Positions 18,760 through 27,693 of a DNA stretch of 64,000 bases are shown here, in pieces; position 1 is the stretch's first letter, and each line of letters opens with the position of its first letter. This DNA comes from Cohnella ginsengisoli (GTDB lineage Bacteria > Bacillota > Bacilli > Paenibacillales > Paenibacillaceae). The position numbers and the translations under genes were made by a program. The stretch lies in assembly GCF_029525555.1 (NCBI RefSeq), contig NZ_JAPDHZ010000003.1, positions 1,054,001-1,118,000 of the forward strand, given 5' to 3'. The notes beneath the pieces were generated by a model that ran no database searches, had not been told where the DNA came from, and saw only the letters and a list, made by a program, of their open reading frames with translations.

Positions 18760-19023
18760 TTACCAAATCGTAATATCTTCAATCTCATCGCTATTAAATA
18801 CCTCTTTCAGACTTCTTCCATCGATTATAGAGTTATCTAACAGCGAAGACATATTGTCGTAAAAAACGATTTCTTCATGCGACTTCGTCGGATCGCAATA
18901 GTACCAACCATCGAGAGGATTATCGCCGCCGGTTCTGACAATGGCATATATCAAACCTTTGTATGTAAAATTCGCTTCTCCTCCATGACTAAGATCTTCT
19001 TTAAAGTTTTCAAAGCTGTACAA
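18760..19023 (-). CDS. Hypothetical 87-aa cytosolic protein
   Basis: TTG start at 19023, preceded by GAAGGAG nine bases upstream. The product has a compact alpha/beta character (NFTYKGLIYAIVRTGGDNPLDG, GWYYCDPTKSHEEIVFYD, DGRSLKEVFNSDEI). Not assigned to a family; the layout recalls small immunity-like or DUF proteins, without proof. 30 bases downstream of the preceding gene. Confidence 0.6.
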   Translation of the reverse strand: MYSFENFKEDLSHGGEANFTYKGLIYAIVRTGGDNPLDGWYYCDPTKSHEEIVFYDNMSSLLDNSIIDGRSLKEVFNSDEIEDITIW

Positions 19024-19053
19024 GGTCCGTTCACTCCTTCTAATTCATGATCA

Positions 19054-19637
19054 TTACTTAAACTTATCCAAAAATTCAGCCTCGCTGATCTCAGTTTCAT
19101 GGAATGCCGCTTTATACTTTTCAATATTGCTGATCGCTACTACGCGATTGTCCTTGAGCTGGTAAATGAACGGTTCGATAATGCCGTAATACTGCTGAGC
19201 ACCCGCGCTGCTAGGCGCAATGGTAAAAATATATTCTTCTCCGGCCAGTACCGTCGCGCGTAACGGCGCTTTTTTTAGATTTGTAATTTCCGCCGCCTAT
19301 CGCAATTTTGATCCGGCTTCCCGTCTCCAGATTGCCTTTCAATACTTGGGTCACGGTGACGTTGTAGTCGGTTCCGGGAACGACCACGCGAGCATCTTCT
19401 TTCGTTGGGTCCGTTGAATCCCGCCTCAAGTTCCGGGGCTCCCCCCTTGCCGTCCGTCACAATCCCCATAATGACAATCGGCGCATTCAAAATCGCCTGA
19501 TCGATATGGGTCGCTATGGCCTCGTCGGAATGCGTAGTCGTCCTTCCTTTCATATAGTCGATGCCATAGTACAAAAGGGTTACGAGAAGCGCCGCGACTA
19601 TAACGGTTATGAGCATGCTTCTAAACCGAATGGACAT
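19054..19637 (-). CDS. Membrane-anchored protein, two +1 shifts (C6 and T7 runs)
   Basis: AAGGAGG precedes the ATG at 19637. One TM helix at residues 8-26 (LITVIVAALLVTLLYYGI). The literal frame breaks at 19441-19446 (C6) and again at 19270-19276 (T7). Removing one base from each gives a continuous protein of about 193 residues: IVMGIVTDGKGEPRNLRR, then VVVPGTDYNVTVTQVLKGNL, then KAPLRATVLAGEEYIFTIAP, to FLDKFK. Internal beta-strand pattern suggests an extracytoplasmic binding domain. Function unknown. Confidence 0.65.
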
Positions 19638-19651
19638 TCGGTCGTCCCTCC

Positions 19652-19978
19652 TTATGCGTCTCTGACATCGATGAGATACACGCGATCCCGGAATCCGCCG
19701 CGAGCTGCCACCTTCTCTTCCCGGGTCGCCTCCAACTGTTCCCACGAAGCGCCGTGCACGATTGCCAATGCGCGGATGACCTCCAGCATATCTGCAAGTT
19801 CTTCCAGAGAATCCTGTGCAATATTAGCAGCGAAGTATTCCTCCGACTCTTCCCTTAGTTTAACGACGAGTTCGGCATGATATTCTTTTTCATTCAAGAT
19901 CCGCGTCCGGCAAGCCTTGCCCGTGGATTCAATGACCTCGGGAATCCGGTCACGCACGAGCTTATTGTAGATTGGCAT
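19652..19978 (-). CDS. MazG-like nucleoside triphosphate pyrophosphohydrolase
   Basis: 108 residues, opening MPIYNKLVRDRIPEVIE, the signature of the small phosphoribosyl-ATP pyrophosphohydrolase-like branch of the all-alpha NTP-PPase superfamily. The metal-binding EE..E and ELADMLEV motifs are seen at about residues 44-66 (REESEEYF; DSLEELADMLEVI). Family members hydrolyse non-canonical or excess NTPs to NMP and PPi. AAAGGATG lies before the ATG. Confidence 0.85.
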   Translation of the reverse strand: MPIYNKLVRDRIPEVIESTGKACRTRILNEKEYHAELVVKLREESEEYFAANIAQDSLEELADMLEVIRALAIVHGASWEQLEATREEKVAARGGFRDRVYLIDVRDA

Positions 19979-20066
19979 CTATTTTCATCCTTTTGCATAA
20001 GTGCGTGGTATGGCTCTATATTAGCACGGCAAAGTAACTCGCTTCACCACGCTCCAAGGCTCAACT

Positions 20067-20360
20067 TCATTTATCGTATGTCTTGCATGAATCAGCCATC
20101 AGTGCTGCAGCCAACTGAGCTCCGTCTTTCATGCCTTCCATGTACAAACGCTCATTCTCCAGAGCCCTCCTAAAAAGATGCCGATCTTCCCAGGCCATGT
20201 ACCTGGTGAATTGTGCCGCATCCATGCCTTCGTACAACGACTCAAAGGCCTTCTGCTCATCTATATGCGCCTGCAGCAGCTCAGGACCTACCTCGCTATC
20301 GGATGTAATCTCAACGAGCCGTTGCTGAATTGCATTTCGGAACCATGCCGGAACCTCCAT
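20067..20360 (-). CDS. Hypothetical 97-aa helical protein
   Basis: Mostly alpha-helical and charged (MEVPAWFRNAIQQRLVEI, QAHIDEQKAFESLYEGMDAA, YMAWEDRHLFRRALENER). AGAAAGGGAGAGG lies just upstream. 26 bases downstream of the Spo0E-like gene, so likely the same transcript. No family recognised. Confidence 0.6.
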   Translation of the reverse strand: MEVPAWFRNAIQQRLVEITSDSEVGPELLQAHIDEQKAFESLYEGMDAAQFTRYMAWEDRHLFRRALENERLYMEGMKDGAQLAAALMADSCKTYDK

Positions 20361-20386
20361 ACCCCTCTCCCTTTCTCAGATTTCAT

Positions 20387-20575
20387 TTATTTGCGCAGCC
20401 GCTCTTCGCGTCCCGCCTTCCTCTTATGCAACTGAACGATCAGCTCGTCCACCTTCCGACTCTGCGCCTGCACTGCCTCATTCATATACAATGGTATCCC
20501 CTGCTCCAGCGATCGGCGCCCCAGCTCGTTTAACTTTCGCTTTTCCTCCTCATACTGATGGAGTAAGTGGAGCAT
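20387..20575 (-). CDS. Spo0E-family aspartyl-phosphate phosphatase
   Basis: 62 residues, the usual family length: two helices forming a hairpin (YEEEKRKLNELGRRSLEQG; then AVQAQSRKVDELIVQLHK). The second carries the S-x-x-x-D signature (SRKVDELI) whose Asp is catalytic in Spo0E, YnzD and YisI, which dephosphorylate Spo0A-P and restrain sporulation. GGGAGGG before the ATG. Supports a spore-forming host. Confidence 0.82.
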   Translation of the reverse strand: MLHLLHQYEEEKRKLNELGRRSLEQGIPLYMNEAVQAQSRKVDELIVQLHKRKAGREERLRK

Positions 20576-20667
20576 GGTTGGCCCTCCCTGTATCGTAATT
20601 GATCGCTCTCTGCTCAGCTATTATGCGGTTAAATTCTACATTTTACTGCGAAATTCGGTTTATTTCA

Positions 20668-20692
20668 TTTTAATGCGAATATCGCATTAAAA
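20668..20692. promoter_or_regulatory. Perfect inverted repeat, likely operator of the XRE regulator
   Basis: TTTTAATGCG-aatat-CGCATTAAAA, 10-bp arms with no mismatch. It is 48 bases upstream of the XRE gene and in the shared promoter region with the divergent Spo0E-like gene. The half-site TAATGCG fits an HTH dimer. Confidence 0.65.
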
Positions 20693-20739
20693 CAACCATA
20701 ACCTCACTTACAATTTGGCTAAATGTGAGGTGCGATCTA

Positions 20740-20991
20740 ATGAAACATCGGAAAGAACCACCTGGAGATAAGAATATAATCGGTACCAAAGTGGTAGCCG
20801 TTCGCACAGCTAAAGGGATGAAGCAGAAGGAGTTTCTAGCCAAGCTGCAGACCTTTGGGCTTGATATAAGTCCTACCAGTTTATCGCGACTCGAAGGACA
20901 ATATCGACTTGTTCAGGACTACGAGGTGGTCGCCGTTGCGAAGGCTTTAGATGTATCTGTCGCGGAATTATTAGGCGAAGAGGCAGAGTAA
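20740..20991 (+). CDS. XRE-family HTH regulator
   Basis: 83 residues, essentially one HTH_3 domain: IGTKVVAVRTAKGMKQKEFL, then recognition-helix region ISPTSLSRLEGQYR, and the closing VAVAKALDVSVAELLGEE. GAGGTG precedes the ATG at 20740 (the upstream GTG at 20725 is less likely). Probably a repressor acting on the divergent promoter region and itself through the adjacent palindrome. Confidence 0.8.
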   Translation: MKHRKEPPGDKNIIGTKVVAVRTAKGMKQKEFLAKLQTFGLDISPTSLSRLEGQYRLVQDYEVVAVAKALDVSVAELLGEEAE

Positions 20992-21043
20992 AATACAGCG
21001 GTAGCCTGGAATTAGGTACCGCTGTCCATTGAATGATGATTAG

Positions 21044-21332
21044 TTACATAGTCTGTAGAAGTTTGATTGCTTTCTCGCGTGCCACTCTATCTATACGAGG
21101 GGAATTTACAATTATCTTCAATGCGTCAGCCTGCAGTCCGCTTTCCGCAATTCTGCGTGCTGCTTGGATGCACATCTTGATGCCCCCCCTCATCTTTACC
21201 AGTTTGTTTCATGAGCTCCCTAATTGGTTGTTCGTCAAATCCTGGTTTGTTCCATAGTTCGAAGTAAGTAACATAGACCTTTTTTCCGCACATTTTCAAT
21301 TCAAAATCTAAATCCTTCGTACCCGCCATCAT
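21044..21332 (-). CDS. Hypothetical 95-aa protein, +1 shift in C7; third gene of the Mrr operon
   Basis: GGAGAAAAC precedes the ATG at 21332. The literal frame goes bad after GKDEGG. Removing one base from the C7 run at 21183-21189 continues as IKMCIQAARRIAESGLQADALK and ends KLLQTM at 21044. The N-terminal half (TKDLDFELKMCGKKVYVTYFELW) is beta-rich, the C-terminal half helical. Not recognised. Before the IS256 insertion it lay 25 bases downstream of the 263-aa gene; the element now separates it from its presumed promoter. Confidence 0.6.
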
Positions 21333-21399
21333 GTTTTCTCCTTTTCGGAAATCTACTTCAGCGTACTCGGATCTCGAAAACCGGATCTTCGATCGGAAG

Positions 21400-22798
21400 G
21401 ATGACGTAAAGTAGTTTGTGTACCAGGTTTTGGAGCCTAGCCAGGCAACAAAAAAAGTAGGGTATCCTCGGGACTGCGACATCACCAAGGAGGAACCCTA
21501 CTCGATGACTACTATACCCGAAAACCTGCTGTCTGATCTATTTGAAAATGTTGTCACTCAGTTTGTAAAAGCCAATCTGGAATCCATCATGAAGGCGGAG
21601 ATTAAGCACTTCATGGAGGACGAGCAGGAAGGCCAGCGCAATAGCCGCAACGGCTACTACAAACGCAGCCTTCACACGAAGTACGGACACATTGAAGATC
21701 TTGAAGTGCCACGGGATCGCAATGGCCAGTTTCAGACGCATGTGTTCGAGCCATACCAGCGCCGCGACGGATGGCTGGAAGAAGCCGTGATCCAGATGTA
21801 CAAAGGCGGTATGGGGACCCGAGACGTGGCGCGCTTTATCGAGGGCATGTTCGGCAGCCACTATTCGCCTACAACCGTCAGCAACATTACGGCAACCGTG
21901 CTTGAAGACATTCAGGCCTGGCAGCAGCGTCCGCTGCAAAAGCGTTACGCCGTCATCTACTTGGACGGCCTCTATGTGAAGCTCAAACGCAGCACCGTGA
22001 GCGGCGAAGTCATTTACTTTGCCATGGGCGTCGACGAGGACGGACGCCGTCAGATCCTCGGCTTTTACGTCGGTGGCCAGGAGAGCTCAAACGGCTGGCG
22101 CGAGGTACTTAAGGATCTGTACAACCGCGGCGCCACCGAGGTGCTGCTCGGCGTTTTTGACGGCTTGTCGGGGCTCGAGGAAGCCTTCCGCGAGACCTAT
22201 CCGAAGGCCGACGTGCAGCACTGCGTCGTGCACAAGGTTCGAGCCACTTTCCCCAAGATCCGCGTCCAGCACCGAGCGGATGTGATTGCTGATCTCAAGA
22301 CCATCTACACGGCTGCGGACTACGATGTGGCGCTCGCTGCCTTCGACACCGTAACCGCCAAATGGGGAAAGCTGTACCCCAAAGAAATGAAAGCGTGGAA
22401 GGAGCAGTTGCCGACGCTGCTTACGTTCTACAAATATCCGTCCTTAATCAAGGACGCCATCTACACCTCCAATCCAATCGAGCGGATGAACAAAGAAATC
22501 CGAAAACGTCTTAAACCGATGAACAGTTTGACCAACATGGACGCTGCCGAAAAGATTGTTTATCTCGAAGCCGCAGACTACAACGAACGCTTCGAGAACC
22601 GCGTCATCCGTGGCTTTGGCGATTCTGTTGTAAAGAAAAAACTCGCTGAGATGTTTGAGGAACGGTACCCTGCTGATGCAAAGGCAATGGCGGAATAGAA
22701 CTCCCGCGCCTTCGCTTGGGCTACGCTCCCCATCTTCACAACATCTGGTTGCCCATAACGATGAGATACCTTACTTACACAAACTTCTTGACGCTACC
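21400..22798 (+). mobile_element. IS256-family insertion sequence (1399 bp) with 8-bp target duplication
   Basis: Ends are defined by imperfect 23-bp inverted repeats (21400-21422 and 22776-22798; the last ten bases GTTTGTGTA-type match exactly). The element is flanked by the direct repeat ATCGGAAG at 21392-21399 and 22799-22806, the 8-bp duplication expected for IS256. One intact transposase. The exact duplication indicates a recent, undisturbed insertion. Confidence 0.93.
21505..22698 (+). CDS. IS256-family (Mutator-type) transposase
   Basis: 397 residues from the ATG after AAGGAGG (the open frame extends upstream to 21418 but lacks a ribosome site there). DDE residues are seen in YLDGLYVK, VFDGLSG and SNPIERMNKE. 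The helical insertion between second Asp and Glu carries the family C-H signature (DVQHCVVHKVR). The frame is intact, so the element may be active. It catalyses copy-out transposition through a circular intermediate in this family. Confidence 0.95.
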   Translation: MTTIPENLLSDLFENVVTQFVKANLESIMKAEIKHFMEDEQEGQRNSRNGYYKRSLHTKYGHIEDLEVPRDRNGQFQTHVFEPYQRRDGWLEEAVIQMYKGGMGTRDVARFIEGMFGSHYSPTTVSNITATVLEDIQAWQQRPLQKRYAVIYLDGLYVKLKRSTVSGEVIYFAMGVDEDGRRQILGFYVGGQESSNGWREVLKDLYNRGATEVLLGVFDGLSGLEEAFRETYPKADVQHCVVHKVRATFPKIRVQHRADVIADLKTIYTAADYDVALAAFDTVTAKWGKLYPKEMKAWKEQLPTLLTFYKYPSLIKDAIYTSNPIERMNKEIRKRLKPMNSLTNMDAAEKIVYLEAADYNERFENRVIRGFGDSVVKKKLAEMFEERYPADAKAMAE

Positions 22799-23563
22799 AT
22801 CGGAAGGGCCTCATTCTTTATTCCAAGTAAAATTTGTGCTACATGAACCGCGAAAGGATTCCTCGGCAGGTTAATAGGTGAACCCTTCAAGTCGCAGAAC
22901 AAAATCGGTAAACCGCCCTCACTGAATCGGTACAATTTGAATGCAAACGAATAGTCTTTGCCACCATGCTTTTTTAAGAACAACTTCCTTTATGAGCGGA
23001 ATGCTATGCTTGTCCAATAGACGCGTCCAGTCGTTACTGACTGAGAAAATGGCCTTTACCTTTTGGTTGACAGCTATATCCTTTAGCGCATGGAAAGTCA
23101 GGTCCGCTAAAGGGAAATCGTTGACCCACGCACGCTTGAACCCCTCGGTCAATTCATCCTTTCTTGAGTGGAAAGGAAAAAACTCCATCGTATGCAGGAA
23201 TTCTGCTCCCTCGATAATGCCTCTCGCTTGCTGGAGACGCTTATCCCTCCAGCGATTTGTCGTCTTTAGCTCTTCCTCTTTCTTATCGTACTCCACTTTT
23301 TTCCACAGTCGAATATATCGATCTTTAACGCTATCATTCCAACCTTTTTGTCGCGTACGCTCGTCTTTGGCCCCTGGATTCAACAAGAGGAGCAACACAT
23401 CATTTCCAATGTCTTCATGCAAATAGCCATAGTACGGTTCAGGTGCCGTATCAATCTGAAACTGAGAAAGTTCCTTACCGTACGCACTAAGTCCCATCGC
23501 TTCGATTGGGTCCGGGGAGGAGAAAATATTTTGCCAGTATTCAATAAATACACTTGTACTCAT
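22771..23563 (-). CDS. Unknown 263-aa protein, tail replaced by IS256; +1 shift in T6
   Basis: TAATG overlap with the Mrr gene marks translational coupling. The frame breaks at 22970-22975; removing one T continues KKHGGKDYSFAFKLYRFSEGG. It carries EPYYGYLHED followed by VLLLLLNPG, and TMEFFPFHSRKD, reminiscent of the strand-loop pattern in uracil-DNA-glycosylase-like folds, but this is weak and no family is claimed. Before insertion the end read NEALPIEDPVFEIRVR; the IS now substitutes MVASRSLCK, so about twelve native residues are lost. Activity may survive. Confidence 0.65.
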
Positions 23564-24309
23564 TATTTCGTCACTCTCATTTCTCGTTGTGGGCTAGCCT
23601 CACTAATATGCCGACATTTCGGAAATGCACTGCAACCGTAAAACTCGCCTTTAGGCCCCTTCCGCAGTATTAACGGCTTTCCGCAGCGGGGACAAGGCTT
23701 CTCGGTCTTTTCTGTTGTCGCTGCGACTTCTATTGTGTTGGGCTTCTGCTCAGGATTTATGGTTAATATCATGTTAATTAAGAACTCGCGGTCAACTAAA
23801 TTCACGCCATTTGAGTGAGCCAGAGTCTTGGCCGCTTCCGTAAATCCGCGGTTTGTAACTACCAAAGCCTGCTCCGCCTTATAGTGCGCCTTCGATCCCT
23901 GCACTTGCTGCACGGCGTCTATGCCAACGTTTTTGGAGTAACACTTTGCTTGAACGACGGTGCGAACGCCATTCTTTTCTATTACAAGGTCTGCTCCATA
24001 ATCACCGGTCGAGCGTGTCACTTCACTTTTATAGCCTAATGCCTTATACAGTGATCCGAGATACAACTCAAACTGTCTACCATCCATTTTGTCGATATCA
24101 TAAATTCCAGACTTTCGTAGTCGCTCTTCACGCTGTTTATCTATAATTAGCTTGATTGCAATAAAAATACCGAGCACAAAAATGAATGTAATAACAGCTG
24201 CTACTGCCGATTTGCTCCACACATACATACCAATAGCCGACAAAAATACGAGTCCGGCAATCATTTCCCCAGTTGAATCCTTCTTACTTCTTTTTCTTCG
24301 TTTTGCCAT
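23563..24309 (-). CDS. Membrane-anchored Mrr-type restriction endonuclease with C-terminal zinc finger
   Basis: 248 residues. Two TM helices at about 15-58, then a Mrr_cat PD-(D/E)XK domain (about 78-190): MDGRQFELYLGSLYKALGY, catalytic TGDYGADLVI and VVQAKCY (the D ... QxK core). A topoisomerase-type four-Cys zinc ribbon follows at about 203-240 (CPRCG ... FYGCSAFPKC). Mrr-like enzymes cleave foreign or modified DNA; the TM helices put this one at the membrane, where incoming DNA appears. AGAGG precedes the ATG. First gene of a three-gene operon. Confidence 0.85.
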   Translation of the reverse strand: MAKRRKRSKKDSTGEMIAGLVFLSAIGMYVWSKSAVAAVITFIFVLGIFIAIKLIIDKQREERLRKSGIYDIDKMDGRQFELYLGSLYKALGYKSEVTRSTGDYGADLVIEKNGVRTVVQAKCYSKNVGIDAVQQVQGSKAHYKAEQALVVTNRGFTEAAKTLAHSNGVNLVDREFLINMILTINPEQKPNTIEVAATTEKTEKPCPRCGKPLILRKGPKGEFYGCSAFPKCRHISEASPQREMRVTK

Positions 24310-24362
24310 GGGACCTCTTCCATTTCATCATGATATAAAGTGACCAGCATACCCTACATTAA

Positions 24363-24388
24363 ATTAAAAAGCGCCACGTATGGCGCTT
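24363..24388 (-). terminator. Leftward terminator after the stalk/NPCBM gene
   Basis: AAGCGCCA-CGTA-TGGCGCTT followed leftward by TTTTTAATTT. Confidence 0.8.
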
Positions 24389-24409
24389 ATATCTAGCTCA
24401 AATCCTTAA

Positions 24410-25133
24410 TTATTGAAACAGTTTGCCATCAGCCAACGAGGCATAAAGTTCTCCGTATATAATATTTTCTGGATCAGGTTTTTCAACAACAATACGGAAC
24501 TTTAAAACACCAGTCAGATCGACACTAACCGGAATAGGGTTATTTCCACCTTTTACATCTGCCACTGCGAGTAACTCATTATCGTCGCCAATAAATTTAA
24601 AAGTAACTGTTTCATTTGAGTTTTTTTGTTTCATCGTCAATTCCTACGAATGCTGCAAACTTCTTGTACTGTCCATTTAAGTTATAATCTACTGACTCAA
24701 TAGATTTACCGTTAGTGTAGAAATAAAAATTAATGCCCTTCTGATATATATTAGAAGAAATTTGAATTTTTTTCCTATCGTAATTTTGATTGAAATCTAT
24801 GTAGGATTCCCTTTGTGCATCTAATCTTGCGTAGCTAATATCGCTCAAATATTTAAATGCTCCTGGTTTTTTTCCAATCCAAGCTGTGGAATTCTTGCTG
24901 TCATAATTAAGATCCTTTCCGACAGCATTTGTAATATATTTTAAAGGAACATACAACTGCCCTTTATATGTAATTGCTGCTTCTGAACTTGGCTTTTGTA
25001 CTCCATCAATCATATATTTTACCTGCTGGAAAACGACATCAATCTTTGTGGAGCTAGCAGCCATCGCTGCTGAAGAAGACAGCAGGCTCCCTACCACCAA
25101 GCCAATAATCAATCCTTTAACCTTATCCTTCAT
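24410..25133 (-). CDS. Secreted stalk-domain / NPCBM-type protein, +1 shift in T7
   Basis: About 240 residues once one base is taken from 24621-24627 (joining DDETKNSNETVTFKF). AAAGGGAGTG precedes the ATG at 25133. Signal peptide to about residue 26 (AAMAA). Residues 35-95 are a copper-amine-oxidase-N / stalk domain (KYMIDGVQKPSS, ITYKGQLYVPLKYITNAVG), and the rest is an NPCBM/NEW2-like carbohydrate-binding module (YNLNGQYKKFAAFVGID, then GVLKFRIVVEKPD). This pairing is common in Paenibacillus exported proteins and suggests wall or glycan binding. Sits between two defence operons but has no evident part in them. Confidence 0.8.
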
Positions 25134-25257
25134 AATTAACACTCCCTTTCCGTATTTCACCTAGTATTCGACACAATCCCTTATTTTCCCTCTTAGGTAT
25201 AAAGAAATACTAAATAAGAATTAAGATGCTAATATTCATTGATCAAGAGTTAAAAAG

Positions 25258-27693
25258 CTAGTTCTCATCTCCCAGTTCCAACCATTCTAACCTCATCGCT
25301 TTATCTACATCAACCTGGTCCCACTTCACATCAACCTTGCCAAGCCTACGCTTCTCTCGCCAATCCCGCAGTTGCTCCTCGGTCTCCAACCGAAGCTCCG
25401 CAATCTCCACGGCACGTTGGAACATATATTCCGAAGTCAGCAGCACACTCTGCACACCATGACCACCCGGCATGATCGGCTGCTTCTTGCGCTGCCACTT
25501 CTCCACAACCAGTTTTGCATAAAGCTCGCTGGGCGATGCCCCCGGTCTTAGTGGAATCTCCGTTATTTGATCTCTCGGCAGCACACTCCACGACTGAATT
25601 CGCCCCAAGATATGAATCCCCGCTGCTTCCCGCCCAAACAACGCATTCGACTGGTAAATCGCGACATACTCCAGATTCGCCAGATCCCCATGCTTCGCGA
25701 ACCTACTCAGTGGCACATGGTAGAATCCATACTTCAACGCATCCTGCAGCTGCTCTGCGCGCCGAAGCGAACCCACCAACACGTTCTTCCCTGACAGCTT
25801 GTCCTTATAGTACGACTGCGTCCCTCTCGGTCGCGTCGAACGCTCATAAGCTTTCTCCGGACTGTCGAGGATAAGCTCATCTAAGAACTTTTCCATCAGT
25901 GACGTTGCGCTTGGCAAGAACGGCAGCGCTCCCACGTTCACAAGCTCGATACTCTTGTAAAAGTGATGCTCACGATACTCCTCCTCATTCGGATACGGGA
26001 ACAGCACGTAAGCTCCAAACATCGTCCGCTCCACTTCAACCTGTCCTTGCACATGCGGATTGGCATATACAATCGCATCGCGATATCGGTGCATTGTGTT
26101 GATATCGTCTTCTTGCGGTCCTGGCGTCTTATACGTCTGACGGTATGGCGTTCCTTCATAGGCCGGGTTAATGCGATACTTTGCATCGAAGATGTACTTG
26201 TACTCGACAGACGCATCCTGCTTCTTCAGTGTCAGTACATTATCCGGCCGCTGCGCAACGGTAGCGCTCCGATCGCCCGCCGGTAACGCGTTGTAGAAGA
26301 GCGTGAAAATCTCTCCATTTTTCGGATTCCGATATACCAAGCGAGAAGCACGCGTCCGATCCAACGTCACGAACAATCCGCTTCGATTCAGCTTCACCAC
26401 GTCCTGACTCACCAGATCATATTTGCGGCTGAGGAGTTCGTGAATTTTGAGGAAACACCAGTACTCGTACAGCTGCGCCAGATCCTTCATCGAGAGACGG
26501 AACAGGTCATCTTGAATAGAGAGGCCCTTCAGTAGCATCAGATAGTAGCGATATACATCACGGTAACCTGGCGCCATCTGCAGCACCAGAGACACCGTCA
26601 TTTGCCGCATCTCTCCTACCCGGAGGAAGTCCAGCTTCAACAGACGCTGAAGATCGCTTTGCATCCGATCCAGCTTACCCATCAGCACAGGATCCGGCGC
26701 TCTATCCTTCTTATTTAGCAGCAGCTTCAAGCTCCGAAGCCGATTCTGCACCCGCAGCAACACCCAGCGTACAAATCGATTTTCCATCGTATCGTAATCG
26801 ACATGTCGTTTCGTCTCTAAGACATGCGTCGGCGAATAACGCTGCTCCTCGATTGACAAGATTCCTCTCCGGTCATCCCGAGCAAGATAGTGAGAGCGCT
26901 TGGCGAGAAAGGCAATATTTTCTCGACCAGCCTTCTTCACACGCGCGGCATCGACCAGTCGATTTTCCATCCGCATCCGATGATGCGGCGCACTCTGCAT
27001 TCGCTCTACCGTCTGCACGAGCTGTTGGAACACATGTTGAACGATGACGAAGAACTCCGTTAAACTCTGATTACGGGTTTCCTTCAGTCCGGTGAGCTGA
27101 TATGTCTTGCGTAGAAAGTCGAAGGACAGATTATAGATCTGCCCGTTGACCTCCTGCATGATCACCTCATAGTCCCTTCGATAATCCATCTTCGAGGGGG
27201 AAGATCTCAAGCTGAAGACGGAAAACCGGCTTGCCATCCCTGCGCAGCTCCAGCTCCGTATAGCCAACCTCATTTTGAAAATTAAGAACGCCTGACAGCA
27301 GTCGCTTCCCCCTTTGGAAGCACCGATTCTCGAACATTTGCATTGTCATGATAAAACGTTAGCGACGACTCATCCTTCATTTCCACGATCAACTCATAAG
27401 ACTGCGTCTCAAAAAAATACCGGCGCGCAAACATCGCCAGGCGCCCATAGCTTTAAGGCTCGAATCTCCGGGTCAAACACCGCTACCGAGCTTAGCTCGA
27501 GCTCTGGCATCAGAGATTGAGGATAAAACTGCGCTTCCACCCATCCTGCATCCTCTTGTCGATGAAGCTGTAGTGACTCTACCGCCGGATGATATGATTT
27601 GCCTTGGAGATAGAGATCGAACCAGTTTGTCTCGATTCGAAGAAGTTCAACCGCGCGGTTAGGAGAGCCAGTATGAAGTGAAGCCATCTTCAT
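25258..27693 (-). CDS. DUF2357 / PD-(D/E)XK nuclease of a McrBC-like system, three +1 shifts
   Basis: Three fragments join into about 810 residues by taking one base each from 27411-27417 (A7), 27308-27312 (C5) and 27196-27200 (G5). The repaired joins read APVFFETQSYELIVEMKD, SVLPKGKRLLSGVLNFQNEV and EIFPSKMDYRRDYEVIMQEV, the DUF2357 N-terminal domain. The C-terminal half is a PDDEXK_7-type nuclease: QRPDNVLTL followed by YIFDAKYRIN supplies the D ... DAK core. It is the McrC-position partner of the upstream AAA gene, overlapping it by 35 bases. Expected to cut DNA when driven by the ATPase. Confidence 0.82.

Noticed and set aside
22771..23563. Calling the 263-aa protein a uracil-DNA glycosylase
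   Set aside because: Only an LLNPG-like strand recalls the family; catalytic motifs could not be placed.
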